Source: Pontibacillus yanchengensis (GTDB taxonomy: Bacteria; Bacillota; Bacilli; Bacillales; BH030062). Taken from it: a stretch of 64,000 nt of DNA. The stretch covers positions 124,001 to 188,000 of the forward strand of contig NZ_WMEU01000003.1 of the NCBI RefSeq assembly GCF_009856295.1, written 5' to 3'. The notes below the pieces were generated by a model. That model ran no database searches and had not been told where the DNA came from. It saw nothing but the letters and a program-made list of their open reading frames with translations. The position numbers were made by a program, and so were the translations under genes. Positions 35,182-44,063 of the stretch are shown here, piece after piece (position 1 is the first letter of the stretch; each line of letters begins with the position of its first letter).

Positions 35182-36660
35182 ATGAGCAAGCTGAAAGAAG
35201 CATTTGAAAAAGAAGATGGCATAGGTTTTCCAGGGAAAACCTATGCAGAAGAGCTACTGAAACCTGTCTTTAATGATCAAAAAGAACATCTTTTCGATTC
35301 CATGTTTATGATCCATCGTGCGCATACCATAATGTTAAAGGAACAAGCCATCATTTCCGAGGAAGAAGGGGATGAGATTCTAATGGGCGTTCATGAAGTG
35401 TGCAAATTAGGAAAAGATTCCTTTCATTATGCTCCTGAATATGAAGACTTATTCTTCATGGTTGAATCTAAAATTTCCAACTATATTGGGGATGATTTAG
35501 CAGGAAAAATGCATATAGCAAGAAGTAGGAATGATATGGGAGAGGCGATGTATCGCTTGGTGATCCGAGATTATCTTTTAGAGCTTATATCAAATGTACA
35601 AATGCTAGGAGACGCACTAGTGAACCAAGCAGACTCCTATAAAGAAGCAGTCATGCCTGCCCATACACATACCCAGCCTGCTCAACCAACTACCTTTGGA
35701 CATTATTTACTAGCAATATCAGATAATCTATCAAGAGATATAGAGCGCTTGTGGAATGCGTATCATACAGTTAATAAGTCACCGATGGGAGCTGCTGCTA
35801 TTACTACAACTGGTTTTAGCATCAATCGTGAAAGAATGGTAGAATTACTCGGCTTTGAAGGTGTGATGGAAAATTCCTATGATGCAATTGGAACAGGAGA
35901 TTATTTATTAGAGTCGGGACTATCTTTAGTAAGTCTCATGACAAATACAGGCCGATGGATTCAAGAATTTCTAAGAATGGCTTCTAATGAAGTAGGTTTA
36001 TTAAATGTTTCCGATGCATATGTCCAAATTAGTAGCATCATGCCACAAAAGAGGAACCCTGTTTCCCTAGAACATTCCAGAGCACTTGCAAGTAGTGCTG
36101 TAGGAGAAGGGTTAACAGCTGTACAAATGATTCATAATACTCCTTATGGAGATATAGTGGATACAGAAGATGACCTTCAACCTCATCTTTACAGAGGATT
36201 TAATAAGGCTATTCGAGTAGTGAAATTATTAACTGCAGTAGTTACAACGATGAATTTTAATAAAGAACGAGCATTACAACAAGCAAGCACCAATATGATT
36301 ACAATTACAGAATTGGCTGATGTGCTTGCAAGAGATTACAATGTTCCATTTAGAAATGCACACCATTTCTCCAGTGTAGTAAGCAAAAACGTAAAAGCTC
36401 TTGGTAAAGAACTATATGAAGTTGAAGTAAACCAAGTGAATGAGTGGTTAGAAGGTGTGCAATTAAGTGAAAATGATTGGAAAGCAATCGTAGATCCTCG
36501 TCAATTTGTAAATAGGAGGAACATATGCGGTGGACCAAATCCAGATGTCGTAAAAAGGATGTTGGAAAATCGAGTACACTTCTGGGGTGACCAGAAAAAG
36601 AAAATTGATACCCGTGCGTCTAGTATTTCTAATGTGAAAGTGCAGTTGAGTCAAGCGTAA
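35182..36660 (+). CDS. Argininosuccinate lyase-like enzyme
   Basis: A 492-residue member of the fumarase/aspartase superfamily. The ArgH-type motifs are present: ARSRNDMGEA, HTHTQPAQPTTFGHYL with the catalytic His, and the flexible signature SSIMPQKRNPVSLEH. Such enzymes release fumarate from an N-substituted aspartate. There is no argG here, and it sits directly after an ABC importer. It is more likely catabolic, for instance on an aspartate adduct like ethylenediamine-disuccinate (EDDS), than part of arginine synthesis. That substrate idea is an inference. Confidence 0.8.
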   Translation: MSKLKEAFEKEDGIGFPGKTYAEELLKPVFNDQKEHLFDSMFMIHRAHTIMLKEQAIISEEEGDEILMGVHEVCKLGKDSFHYAPEYEDLFFMVESKISNYIGDDLAGKMHIARSRNDMGEAMYRLVIRDYLLELISNVQMLGDALVNQADSYKEAVMPAHTHTQPAQPTTFGHYLLAISDNLSRDIERLWNAYHTVNKSPMGAAAITTTGFSINRERMVELLGFEGVMENSYDAIGTGDYLLESGLSLVSLMTNTGRWIQEFLRMASNEVGLLNVSDAYVQISSIMPQKRNPVSLEHSRALASSAVGEGLTAVQMIHNTPYGDIVDTEDDLQPHLYRGFNKAIRVVKLLTAVVTTMNFNKERALQQASTNMITITELADVLARDYNVPFRNAHHFSSVVSKNVKALGKELYEVEVNQVNEWLEGVQLSENDWKAIVDPRQFVNRRNICGGPNPDVVKRMLENRVHFWGDQKKKIDTRASSISNVKVQLSQA

Positions 36661-36695
36661 AGATATTAAATGAAAAGAACTTAGAGATGCCCTCT

Positions 36696-36729
36696 GAAAT
36701 AGGGAGATTAATAGTCTCCCTATTTTCAT
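36696..36729 (+). terminator. Intrinsic terminator of the ROK/ABC/lyase operon
   Basis: AAATAGGGAGA pairs with TCTCCCTATTT, followed by a T-rich tail. The stretch 36730-36961 shows no gene. Confidence 0.8.
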
Positions 36730-36961
36730 TTCTTCATAAATTACCTCCTCAATGGTTCATCACCCCTGTTTTTCAGCAATGCAAAACATCTTCAGTAGCA
36801 GATCATTAAACACTAGTAATGTATTAAATCCATTGTACCTTTTTCTCATAATAATTTTTTTCGCTAAAACAAATAAAGCTCTAATGACACACCTATTCTA
36901 ACTTACGGATCGATTCTTAATAGGAGTATGGAATATAAATCATATAAGGAGGGTTATAGGT

Positions 36962-37636
36962 ATGACAAAACGAGTAGCCTGGGATAATGGACATGGTTTT
37001 AACACTTCCGGCAAGAGGTCGCCAGATGGGGAGAGGGAGTGGTCGTTTAATGATGAGGTGGGAACAGCAGGGATTCATCGGTTAAGGCAGTATGAGGGTG
37101 TGGAAGTGGTGAGGTTGGATGATTCTACAGGGAAGCGTGATCTTCCGTTAACGGAGCGGACGAATAAAGCAAATCAATGGAAGGCGGATATACTCGTTTC
37201 CTGCCACCACAATGCGTATCAAGGAAAATGGGGAAATCATACTGGCATTGAAACATATACCTATGTAGGTCATTGGCCTGAAGCAGAAAGATTAGCTAAC
37301 CACGTTCATAAGCGCGTGATAGACGTGTATGGTTTAGCTGATCGAGGGCACAAGAAAGCTGATTTTCATATGTTACGAGAATCCTTCATGCCTGCTATAT
37401 TATGTGAGTTGGGATTTATGGATTCTACTATTGATATAAGGAAGCTACGAAATAAAACATTGCTCCATCAAGCAGGGGAAGCCATAGCGGATGGTATTGC
37501 GCAGTATTTAGGATTGAAACTCAGGAACTCAGATTCTTTTGTGATTGAAATGGAGCGGATGACGCCAACCAAACGGGAAGAAGTGGAAAGCTGGTTATGT
37601 GAGCGGGGGTGGGTCTATAGTATAAAGAATGGGTGA
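36962..37636 (+). CDS. N-acetylmuramoyl-L-alanine amidase (Amidase_3)
   Basis: A 224-residue zinc amidase. Key elements are DNGHG near residue 10, SCHHNAYQG near residue 80 and CELGFMDS near residue 144 with the catalytic Glu. The catalytic domain covers about residues 1-180; the short tail is not an obvious wall-binding domain. No signal peptide is visible, as in phage endolysins and some mother-cell sporulation enzymes. The AAGGAGGG ribosome binding site is strong. No phage genes flank it. It cuts the bond between muramic acid and L-Ala in peptidoglycan. Confidence 0.85.
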   Translation: MTKRVAWDNGHGFNTSGKRSPDGEREWSFNDEVGTAGIHRLRQYEGVEVVRLDDSTGKRDLPLTERTNKANQWKADILVSCHHNAYQGKWGNHTGIETYTYVGHWPEAERLANHVHKRVIDVYGLADRGHKKADFHMLRESFMPAILCELGFMDSTIDIRKLRNKTLLHQAGEAIADGIAQYLGLKLRNSDSFVIEMERMTPTKREEVESWLCERGWVYSIKNG

Positions 37637-37704
37637 GATGGAGGGACAGGTTCATCGTCTCGTGGGATGAGGGGATGGGATGAGGGGACAGGTCCCTCAT
37701 CCCA
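37634..37704. repeat. Two REP units, same orientation
   Basis: Units at 37634-37662 (degenerate) and 37676-37704 both have centre ACAGGT. They fill the gap between two convergent genes; the second touches the YdcF stop codon and the first overlaps the amidase stop. Confidence 0.85.
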
Positions 37705-38286
37705 TTAAGTCACCAGAAACCGCAACCAATACCCCGTAAGCTTGGTGTACTCACTCAATACGATTCGCTTATCATATTCATTCATTTTGCCCGATGTTTG
37801 AAAGGCAGAAGGGGCAACATCATAACTCAGGTTTATATCTGTAGAAGAGAAGATCGTTTCAAATGTATATTTCGACCTTCGCGTATGGTAATCACTTGTT
37901 ACCACAACAGCGGAGGTAATGTCCCTTTTTTCCATTATATCTTTGGAGAAAAGGGCATTTTCGTATGTACTGGTGGCTTTCTTTTCTTCTATGATGGCAT
38001 CCTCTGGAACTCCGAGTTCGATCGCTTCCTTTTTTGTTGTACTTGGTTCTGTGGAGTTGGTTAAAATGATGTTCTCTCCATATCCCTTCTTATATAGTTT
38101 GACGGCATGCTCTAGTCTGCCATCGGAACCACTTAGCACAATGATTGCTTCTGATTTTTGAGGGTTTCCCTCAATGACCAGGTACTCTCTACCTAGTATG
38201 GCGTATATGATGATGAGAGTGATTAGTAGGCAAAAGGGAACGAAGCCTATCATAAAAAGGTTGCGTATGAGAATGCGTTTGTCCAT
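37705..38286 (-). CDS. YdcF/ElyC family (DUF218) membrane-anchored protein
   Basis: A 193-residue protein with one N-terminal membrane helix (about 8-30) and a DUF218 domain: AIIVLSGSDGRLEHAVKLY, ILTNS, ATSTYENA and VVTSDYHTRRS, all typical. DUF218 proteins act at the cell envelope and some bear on lipid-carrier metabolism; the exact reaction is not settled. It lies downstream of an O-antigen-ligase-like gene on the same strand, 40 bases apart, hinting at shared envelope work. Confidence 0.85.
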   Translation of the reverse strand: MDKRILIRNLFMIGFVPFCLLITLIIIYAILGREYLVIEGNPQKSEAIIVLSGSDGRLEHAVKLYKKGYGENIILTNSTEPSTTKKEAIELGVPEDAIIEEKKATSTYENALFSKDIMEKRDITSAVVVTSDYHTRRSKYTFETIFSSTDINLSYDVAPSAFQTSGKMNEYDKRIVLSEYTKLTGYWLRFLVT

Positions 38287-38326
38287 GTGTTATCCATTCC
38301 TATCTACATCATTTTAATTGCTGCTT

Positions 38327-39655
38327 CTATTTACCCTCATTTAGATTCAAAAATCCAGTTGAGTATGTTGTGTGTTCCGTTTTCGTAACCTTTCGATTTA
38401 ACATTCCAAGCAATACCCAGAAAAATGGAGCCACCGTAATCACACTAATATTAAAGAAAGCTTGTACGACATACGCTATAAGTGCTGCGATGATGCCTGC
38501 TTCAAGGAAGGATTGTTGAGCGTAGTTGAGATTTTGTAAAATATGCATGCATTTTATTAATGTGGTACTTACTAGTATAAGATACATTACTAAAGCTGGA
38601 ATCCCCATTGTCACGGCTAGTTGTAAGTATTCATTATGTGCTTTATCCACGATAATATCCTCATTCCCACTAAAATAGATTCGCTTCTCCTCCGGTCGGT
38701 CTGGGAATACTTCTGCAAACGTATCGGGACCTGACCCAAGCCACATGTATTCTGGGATGAGTGGGAGTGCGTTTTTCCATATGTATAGTCTGCTTAATCC
38801 GGCGTGTTGATTGCCTTCGATTACTTGCTTTCCTTCCTCTACTAGTCCAAAGGTTCGTTTCACCAATGAGCCATCCTCTGTCAGGCCAATCCCTATAAAT
38901 AGAACGAGAAAACTGAACGAGAGAGCAATCCATTTTTTCCACAGTCTCTTTTTTTTGTAAACATGATACGAGATAAATAGAAACCCGATAAAGCTCCCAA
39001 CCCAGGCGCTACGTGTGGAGGAGTAGAGCATAGACGCAAACAAGGTAGATAACAGTAGGAAATAGTACACGTTCTGTGACCTTTTTGTAGTGGATAAATA
39101 GAATCCCATTCCAATCATCAGCATGATCGTTACATACGACCCGCAAAAATTCGGATTCCCAAAAAAGCCATAACTCCTCGCCCAGCCTTGAGCGTGTGTA
39201 GTTCGTGGTAGGAAGTCTAGGTGGAAGTGTTGCAGAATTGCATAGATGGCAACGAGTCCGGATACGAATGTTATGTATGACAGGAGGCGTCTGTCTTCTT
39301 TTTCTGAGAAAAACAAATACACGAATAGAAATAAAGTGATATATCCCACCCATGCAATCAGCCCTTCTAACCGACCAGACGCACCAACATAGGAAGTGGA
39401 TGGATCGACTGAAAAGAGCGTGGATAGTGCGATTAGGAATAGAAAGGAACCTGCCAGAAAGGTGGTTGTGTTCCATCTAGGTGTGAGATTTTTTCGTAGT
39501 AACTGCCATAGGATATACACCCATATTGCGACAGTCATCCACTTTAAGTAAAAGAACTTCGTCGTGGTGAACGAGTAGTCTAGGAAGGTAGGGTAGATTA
39601 AAATCGGAAATAAGGTTAGGAAGATTAGGATGACATTTTTCATAGGCTCACTCAT
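38327..39655 (-). CDS. O-antigen ligase/polymerase-like membrane protein
   Basis: A 442-residue protein with about 11 hydrophobic segments and one long outside loop (about 255-330) holding GLSRLYIWKNALPLI and GSGPDTFAEVFPD, the Wzy_C/WaaL family signature. The family joins or polymerises glycans on lipid carriers outside the membrane. An LCP gene on the opposite strand lies nearby. The start at 39655 is accepted although another ATG four codons on is possible. Confidence 0.82.
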   Translation of the reverse strand: MSEPMKNVILIFLTLFPILIYPTFLDYSFTTTKFFYLKWMTVAIWVYILWQLLRKNLTPRWNTTTFLAGSFLFLIALSTLFSVDPSTSYVGASGRLEGLIAWVGYITLFLFVYLFFSEKEDRRLLSYITFVSGLVAIYAILQHFHLDFLPRTTHAQGWARSYGFFGNPNFCGSYVTIMLMIGMGFYLSTTKRSQNVYYFLLLSTLFASMLYSSTRSAWVGSFIGFLFISYHVYKKKRLWKKWIALSFSFLVLFIGIGLTEDGSLVKRTFGLVEEGKQVIEGNQHAGLSRLYIWKNALPLIPEYMWLGSGPDTFAEVFPDRPEEKRIYFSGNEDIIVDKAHNEYLQLAVTMGIPALVMYLILVSTTLIKCMHILQNLNYAQQSFLEAGIIAALIAYVVQAFFNISVITVAPFFWVLLGMLNRKVTKTEHTTYSTGFLNLNEGK

Positions 39656-39722
39656 TTCTGTGTCTAGTCCTTTTTTACTCTATCATATGCGGCAGAATCT
39701 GTGACCTATGAATTTCCATTCG

Positions 39723-39786
39723 TGAGATGAGGGGACAGGTTCCTCGTCCCAATTTGGTGAGACGAGGGACCTGTCCCCTCATCCCA
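39723..39786. repeat. REP pair, inverted
   Basis: Units 39723-39751 (ACAGGT) and 39758-39786 (ACCTGT), six bases apart, between divergent genes. Beyond them 39787-40048 is AT-rich and presumably holds the LCP promoter; nothing firmer is visible. Confidence 0.9.
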
Positions 39787-40048
39787 TCGAAACTAGTAAG
39801 TAAAATTCTTGGATGAAGGTATGAAATTTTAATAGGTGAAATAGATTTAGTTACATAAAATATATTAAAAATAATTGTTTCGACATGGTTCGCTATTCCT
39901 TGTTTGGGCTTAAATTGGTAAAATAAAACATGCTTACTAAACAGTCTATTACTAAAAGAGATGAGAAAAATATTGGCGTATGTTTGTGTCAAAGGATAGA
40001 CTCTTATAGATTACGTATTAGATCTGCACGATGGAAAGAAGTGAACTC

Positions 40049-40984
40049 ATGAAGAACAAGGAAAAGCCGAAGAAAAAAGGCTTATGGTGGAAAGTACTAC
40101 TTACTATAGTTGTGTGTGTAGGTTTAGCTGGTGGAGGATACGCATTTTTTGTGTATCAAAGCGCTAAGCAAACCGTTGAAAAGAAGATTCATACACCTGT
40201 TGCGTCTATAGATACAAGTATTGGCAAGAAGAAAATGAAACAGGAAAAGCCTCTAAATATATTATTGATGGGTGTAGATGAAAGGGAAGATGACCAAGGT
40301 CGTTCAGATGCATTAATGGTACTTTCCATGAAACCAGGCAAAGATCAAATGAATCTAGTCAGTATTCCTCGTGATACACGAACGACGATTGCTGGGGACG
40401 GAAGAGTTACGAAAATTAATCATGCCTATGCATATGGTGGTACAGAAATGAGCATTAACACGGTAGAAGACTTTCTTGATATTGATCTTGACTATTATGT
40501 AAAGCTCAACATGGAAGGCTTATCTGAGCTTGTCGATGCTGTAGGTGGTATTGAAGTAACCAATCATTTGGAATGGACCGATACAGGGCACTATAAAAAA
40601 GGGTACACTTATGAGAAAGGGAATATTCATTTGAATGGTCCACAAACAATGGGGTTTGTGCGAATGCGATACCAAGATCCGAATAATGATTTTGGTCGAA
40701 ATGAACGCCAACGCACTGTTATACAAGCTCTTATTAATAAGGGAGCTAGCTTTTCTTCCGTCAACAAAATAGGATCCATTCTTGATGTGCTCGGAGATAA
40801 TATGCAGACCAATCTGGCATTTGAAGACATGAGGCATCTATTCCTGAACTATCGAAGCGTACGAAACAATGTCGTTACTTACCAAATGACAGGAGAAGGA
40901 AAAATGATTGATGGACTTTGGTACCTGCTTGTACCAGAGCAAGAAGTCCAGAAGGTTCATGATATGCTAAAGATTTCTGATTAG
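40049..40984 (+). CDS. LytR-CpsA-Psr (LCP) family protein
   Basis: A 311-residue membrane protein: short basic tail, one helix (about 12-35) and an extracellular LCP domain with ILLMGVDERE, SIPRDTRT, NHAYAYGG, VDAVGGIEV and MGFVRMRYQD, the Asp and Arg residues that bind the polyprenyl-pyrophosphate substrate. LCP enzymes move teichoic acid or other glycopolymers from the lipid carrier onto peptidoglycan. The ATG at 40049 is preferred because the earlier ATG at 40031 has no ribosome binding site. Confidence 0.92.
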   Translation: MKNKEKPKKKGLWWKVLLTIVVCVGLAGGGYAFFVYQSAKQTVEKKIHTPVASIDTSIGKKKMKQEKPLNILLMGVDEREDDQGRSDALMVLSMKPGKDQMNLVSIPRDTRTTIAGDGRVTKINHAYAYGGTEMSINTVEDFLDIDLDYYVKLNMEGLSELVDAVGGIEVTNHLEWTDTGHYKKGYTYEKGNIHLNGPQTMGFVRMRYQDPNNDFGRNERQRTVIQALINKGASFSSVNKIGSILDVLGDNMQTNLAFEDMRHLFLNYRSVRNNVVTYQMTGEGKMIDGLWYLLVPEQEVQKVHDMLKISD

Positions 40985-40985
40985 G

Positions 40986-41051
40986 TGGGATGAGGGGAAA
41001 GGTTCCTCGTTGCAGTTTTGGCTGGGATGAGGAACCTGTCCCTCCATCCCA
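40986..41051. repeat. REP pair, inverted
   Basis: Units 40986-41014 (ACAGGT side, with an altered centre AAAGGT) and 41023-41051 (ACCTGT), starting one base after the LCP stop. Confidence 0.85.
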
Positions 41052-41118
41052 AAATGGCTTATGATCCTAGTTCTTAAGTGGGTAGTCTATGTGTTCTAGA
41101 TTGGCAGTTTTATGGAAG

Positions 41119-41153
41119 AGGGAGCGGAGGAAGATTTGCTCCCTATTTTTATT
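41119..41153 (+). terminator. Possible terminator for rightward transcription
   Basis: AGGGAGC pairs with GCTCCCT, followed by ATTTTTATT; it overlaps the stop of the convergent gene. Confidence 0.5.
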
Positions 41154-41655
41154 GCCCTTTAATCCAACTAGCAAAGAAGTTCCAATCCGCTATAGAACCA
41201 TCATTGTTGAGGATCCCTAGAAAAACACCATCTCCTCGGCCAACTTGCCAAATGGCTTGAGCTGAATTTGTTTTGTCTGATATGTCATGGTTGAATACAT
41301 AGTTGATTAGTTCATCTTTTCCTGGACCATGCGTTTCTGCAACATAGGCTACTAGATACATATCGATACAGTTTGGACCTAAGTCTTTTATATTGCTGCG
41401 TAGAATATGTTTTTTGAGTAGGTGGATGTTTTCTTGTACGGTACCTTCTAGTAGATAAGGTTTGATGTCATCAATTCGATAGGCGTCATAGCTTCGTTTA
41501 TCCCATGGCTTTAACTGGTCTCGGTCTCCGTTTACTTCTTTAAGCTTTGTTATCATATTCTTAAGGTTACTCACTGTAGGGATAATGTTACTATGTATGC
41601 TTCTTCCGTCTATGTTGTTTGGTAGTAAGATGGTGCTTGTTGAGTTTACGTGCAT
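41149..41655 (-). CDS. Hypothetical protein, 168 residues
   Basis: Not recognised. The ATG at 41655 follows GGAG at proper distance; an upstream TTG at 41670 would overlap that site. The protein is soluble in character, with no signal or membrane helix, and has Trp/Asp-rich ends (LKPWDKRSYDAYRIDDIKPY early, IADWNFFASWIKG at the end). Sensible composition, good start site and full use of the space between REP units argue that it is real. Confidence 0.6.
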   Translation of the reverse strand: MHVNSTSTILLPNNIDGRSIHSNIIPTVSNLKNMITKLKEVNGDRDQLKPWDKRSYDAYRIDDIKPYLLEGTVQENIHLLKKHILRSNIKDLGPNCIDMYLVAYVAETHGPGKDELINYVFNHDISDKTNSAQAIWQVGRGDGVFLGILNNDGSIADWNFFASWIKGQ

Positions 41656-41681
41656 GATTAAGCACTCCAATCTTTTTTATT

Positions 41682-41710
41682 TGGGACGCGGGGACAGGTT
41701 CCTCGTCTCA
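41682..41710. repeat. REP unit
   Basis: Centre ACAGGT; lies between two leftward hypothetical genes. Confidence 0.88.
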
Positions 41711-41726
41711 GTCTGATTAGTAGGTT

Positions 41727-41969
41727 CTAAGTAGAGAATATATTCATGAAGCTGAGTAGCAGGAGAATGAACGATAAAACAAACGTAATCACAGCAATTT
41801 TCTTCCTATTATTTTGATATTCCTTTACGCCGTTATAAATGTTCACTACGACTGAAAGTAATCCTAGAAGGCTTATTACTTCAATGAAGTCAGTTGCTAG
41901 ATAAAATACAATGATAAGCAAACAGGTGATAGGAGCATACAAGTCTAATTTGGATAATGCTTTTACCAA
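41727..41969 (-). CDS. Small hydrophobic membrane protein
   Basis: An 80-residue protein with three hydrophobic stretches separated by a short basic loop (YQNNRKK). AAGGGTGG eight bases upstream points to the TTG at 41969; a GTG at 41981 lies inside that site. No family recognised. It may be transcribed with the hypothetical gene downstream. Confidence 0.55.
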   Translation of the reverse strand: MVKALSKLDLYAPITCLLIIVFYLATDFIEVISLLGLLSVVVNIYNGVKEYQNNRKKIAVITFVLSFILLLLSFMNIFST

Positions 41970-42036
41970 GTGAAACGCCACCCTTAATTACATTTTCATC
42001 CATTTCATCAGAATTTGTACTTATTCTAAATTAATT

Positions 42037-42065
42037 TGAGACGAGGGACCTGTCCCTTTGTCTCA
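42037..42065. repeat. REP unit
   Basis: Centre ACCTGT; ends only 5 bases before the ribosome binding site of the next gene, so it is within or next to that gene's leader. Confidence 0.88.
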
Positions 42066-42084
42066 TCAAAGAGGAGATGAATCT

Positions 42085-42639
42085 ATGACTAATCAAATAG
42101 AAAATCAACAAGAGTATATGGGAATTACGAACATAACAGAGGTTGGGGAAGGGATGAGAGTATGTCTTGACTTCATCGATTACCTAAAACCTAATGAAGG
42201 CGTCTATGTAGGGAATACAGGGCATGGATACATAAAAGTATTGTCTGAGAATCGAAGTTCAGAAGGGTATCCGCCACGTGCTTTTCGCATAAATGTTGGT
42301 GCTTTTCATCAATATCTTTTTCAAGAGGAGAAGACGTTGTATTTGGATGAAGTGAACCCTGGAGAAAAAGTCTGGTTAACGGATGAAGAAGAGAGTCGGT
42401 CTCTTGCGGTTGGGAGAGTGAAAATCGAAAAGCGGCCTTTTGTAAGAGTGGAGTGTAAAATGGATCAAGGATCTATATCTGCAACGTTACAATACTCACC
42501 TAGTGTCCACTTGCTAGAGAAAACAAAAGGCGAAACGTCGGTGTTGAACCTTAAAGTAGGTGATCAGGTGTTGTGCCTACAGGATAAACCAGGGAGGCAC
42601 TTGGGAGAGCAGGTGGATGAAGAGATTATCGAGAAATAG
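42085..42639 (+). CDS. Stand-alone domain like the C-terminal half of 3-dehydroquinate synthase II
   Basis: A 184-residue protein. EGVYVGNTGHGYIKVLSEN, YPPRAFRINVGAFHQYLF, KTLYLDEVNPGEKVW and AVGRVKIEKRPFVRVE match, in order, the C-terminal half of the archaeal-type 3-dehydroquinate synthase II as I recall it. The catalytic N-terminal half is absent, so it is probably not a full synthase. No aromatic-pathway gene is near. The ATG at 42085 has GAGGAGATG upstream. Function unknown; the fold match needs checking by profile search. Confidence 0.6.
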   Translation: MTNQIENQQEYMGITNITEVGEGMRVCLDFIDYLKPNEGVYVGNTGHGYIKVLSENRSSEGYPPRAFRINVGAFHQYLFQEEKTLYLDEVNPGEKVWLTDEEESRSLAVGRVKIEKRPFVRVECKMDQGSISATLQYSPSVHLLEKTKGETSVLNLKVGDQVLCLQDKPGRHLGEQVDEEIIEK

Positions 42640-42640
42640 T

Positions 42641-42814
42641 TGGGACGCGGGGGCGTTCCTTTTATCGGTGAGACGGAGGGACAGGTCCCTTATTTCAGTA
42701 GCATAAGTTGCGAAAAAAGCAAAGAGGGCAATCCCCTCCATGTAGAAGCACGACAGCCATTTGTAACTCTTGATGAGAGCTAATTTGGGATGAGGGACCT
42801 GTCCCCTCGTCCCA
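42641..42814. repeat. REP cluster
   Basis: A degenerate unit near 42641, a unit at 42669-42697 (ACAGGT) and one at 42786-42814 (ACCTGT). The cluster separates two convergent genes. Confidence 0.8.
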
Positions 42815-42818
42815 TGAA

Positions 42819-42852
42819 AAAACCGTGTCCAATGAAATGGACACGGTTTTTT
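42819..42852 (-). terminator. Terminator of the butanediol dehydrogenase gene
   Basis: AACCGTGTCC pairs with GGACACGGTT; runs of A and T on both sides make it bidirectional. Confidence 0.85.
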
Positions 42853-42857
42853 TCTGA

Positions 42858-43907
42858 TTATAATTCTCCGCTTAATTCTACTAATATTTTTGCTTGCGAT
42901 TTATCGTTACTTAGAGCTTCAAACCCTTTTTCTACGATGTCATCGAGTTGAATTTTATCTGTAATCATTTCTTGAGGTTTCAATTGACCTGTTCCCATTA
43001 AATCTACTGTTTGTTGGAAAGAGGATGGAGAATAGGCGATGGTTGAGGTTATTTTAACTCCTCCTCCAGTAAGTTGCATAGGGTTCCAGTCTATAGATCC
43101 TGCAAAGATAGACACGATAACCATTGTACCTCTGGCTTTGGTCGCTTCAATGGATTGCTTGAATGTAGGTTCTACACCGGCAACTTCGAAAGAAATGTCT
43201 ACTCCATCTTTTTCTAACTCTTTGATCGCTTCTACTGGGTTTACTTCACCTGAATTAATAATATCCGTTGCGCCCATTTCTTTAGCTTTTTGTAAGCGTG
43301 TTTCAGAAAGGTCTAGAGCTATGATGCGACTAGCACCAGCAGCTTTTGCGGCAACAATCGTAACTAATCCAATTGGCCCAGTTCCAAAAACAGCAACCGT
43401 GTCACCGAATTGAATGTTTGATTCCTTTACTGCTTGTACTGCTACAGCCATCGGTTCTACCAAAGCTCCATCTTGAAGGGATAAGGGTTCTGGCAAGATA
43501 TAAATATTCTCCTCCGGTACATTGGCAAAACTGGTGAAACCACCGTTCCCATGCAGTCCAATGAAGCTAAAACCATCATAAATATCTACATCTTCATGTT
43601 TATTACCATGGGTTAGTGTTGGGTTAACAGAAACCCTATCACCTGGTTTGATTCCCTTTACTTGGGAGCCTACTTGTTCAACAATTCCAGCAAATTCATG
43701 GCCCATGGTTAGCGGTGTTTGCTGACCTGTTAACTCATCTTTTTGTTGACTCGGCATAAAAACCGGACCTTCTTCATACTCGTGCAAATCACTTCCGCAT
43801 ATGCCTGCCCAAGCAACTCTAACTTGAACTTCGTTTTCTTTTAACGGAGATACTTCAACTTCTTCTACTCGTAAGTCTTTTTGTCCATACCATACTGCAG
43901 CTTTCAT
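42858..43907 (-). CDS. bdhA: Zinc-dependent 2,3-butanediol dehydrogenase
   Basis: Medium-chain dehydrogenase of 349 residues. The zinc-site segments AGICGSDLHEYEEGP and TMGHEFAG, a proton-relay region, and the NAD-binding turn FGTGPIGLVTIVAAKAAGA are present. The sequence HEYEEGPVFMP and overall length match (R,R)-butanediol/acetoin dehydrogenases. It has its own ribosome binding site (AAGGAGG) and terminator, so it is a single-gene unit. A sorbitol-type activity is the main alternative. Confidence 0.85.
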   Translation of the reverse strand: MKAAVWYGQKDLRVEEVEVSPLKENEVQVRVAWAGICGSDLHEYEEGPVFMPSQQKDELTGQQTPLTMGHEFAGIVEQVGSQVKGIKPGDRVSVNPTLTHGNKHEDVDIYDGFSFIGLHGNGGFTSFANVPEENIYILPEPLSLQDGALVEPMAVAVQAVKESNIQFGDTVAVFGTGPIGLVTIVAAKAAGASRIIALDLSETRLQKAKEMGATDIINSGEVNPVEAIKELEKDGVDISFEVAGVEPTFKQSIEATKARGTMVIVSIFAGSIDWNPMQLTGGGVKITSTIAYSPSSFQQTVDLMGTGQLKPQEMITDKIQLDDIVEKGFEALSNDKSQAKILVELSGEL

Positions 43908-44063
43908 TGTGAATCCTCCTTGAATGATTTAGAAGTGATGTACTAATAGGAATTTATTATTACTCTAATTGAATTGTAACATTCATAATAAGGGTGAATT
44001 GTTACTATTTTATGAAGTATTATATTGGGATAAATGAAACGGTAGTAGTGAGATGCTTGGGGA

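Noticed and set aside
35182..36660. Arginine biosynthetic argH
   Set aside because: No argG or other arginine genes, and the gene follows an ABC importer and ROK regulator; catabolic paralogue is more likely.
39009..39476. 155-codon frame within the O-antigen-ligase-like gene, same strand but another frame
   Set aside because: Arg/His-rich, no domain and no start signals; a shadow of the real gene.
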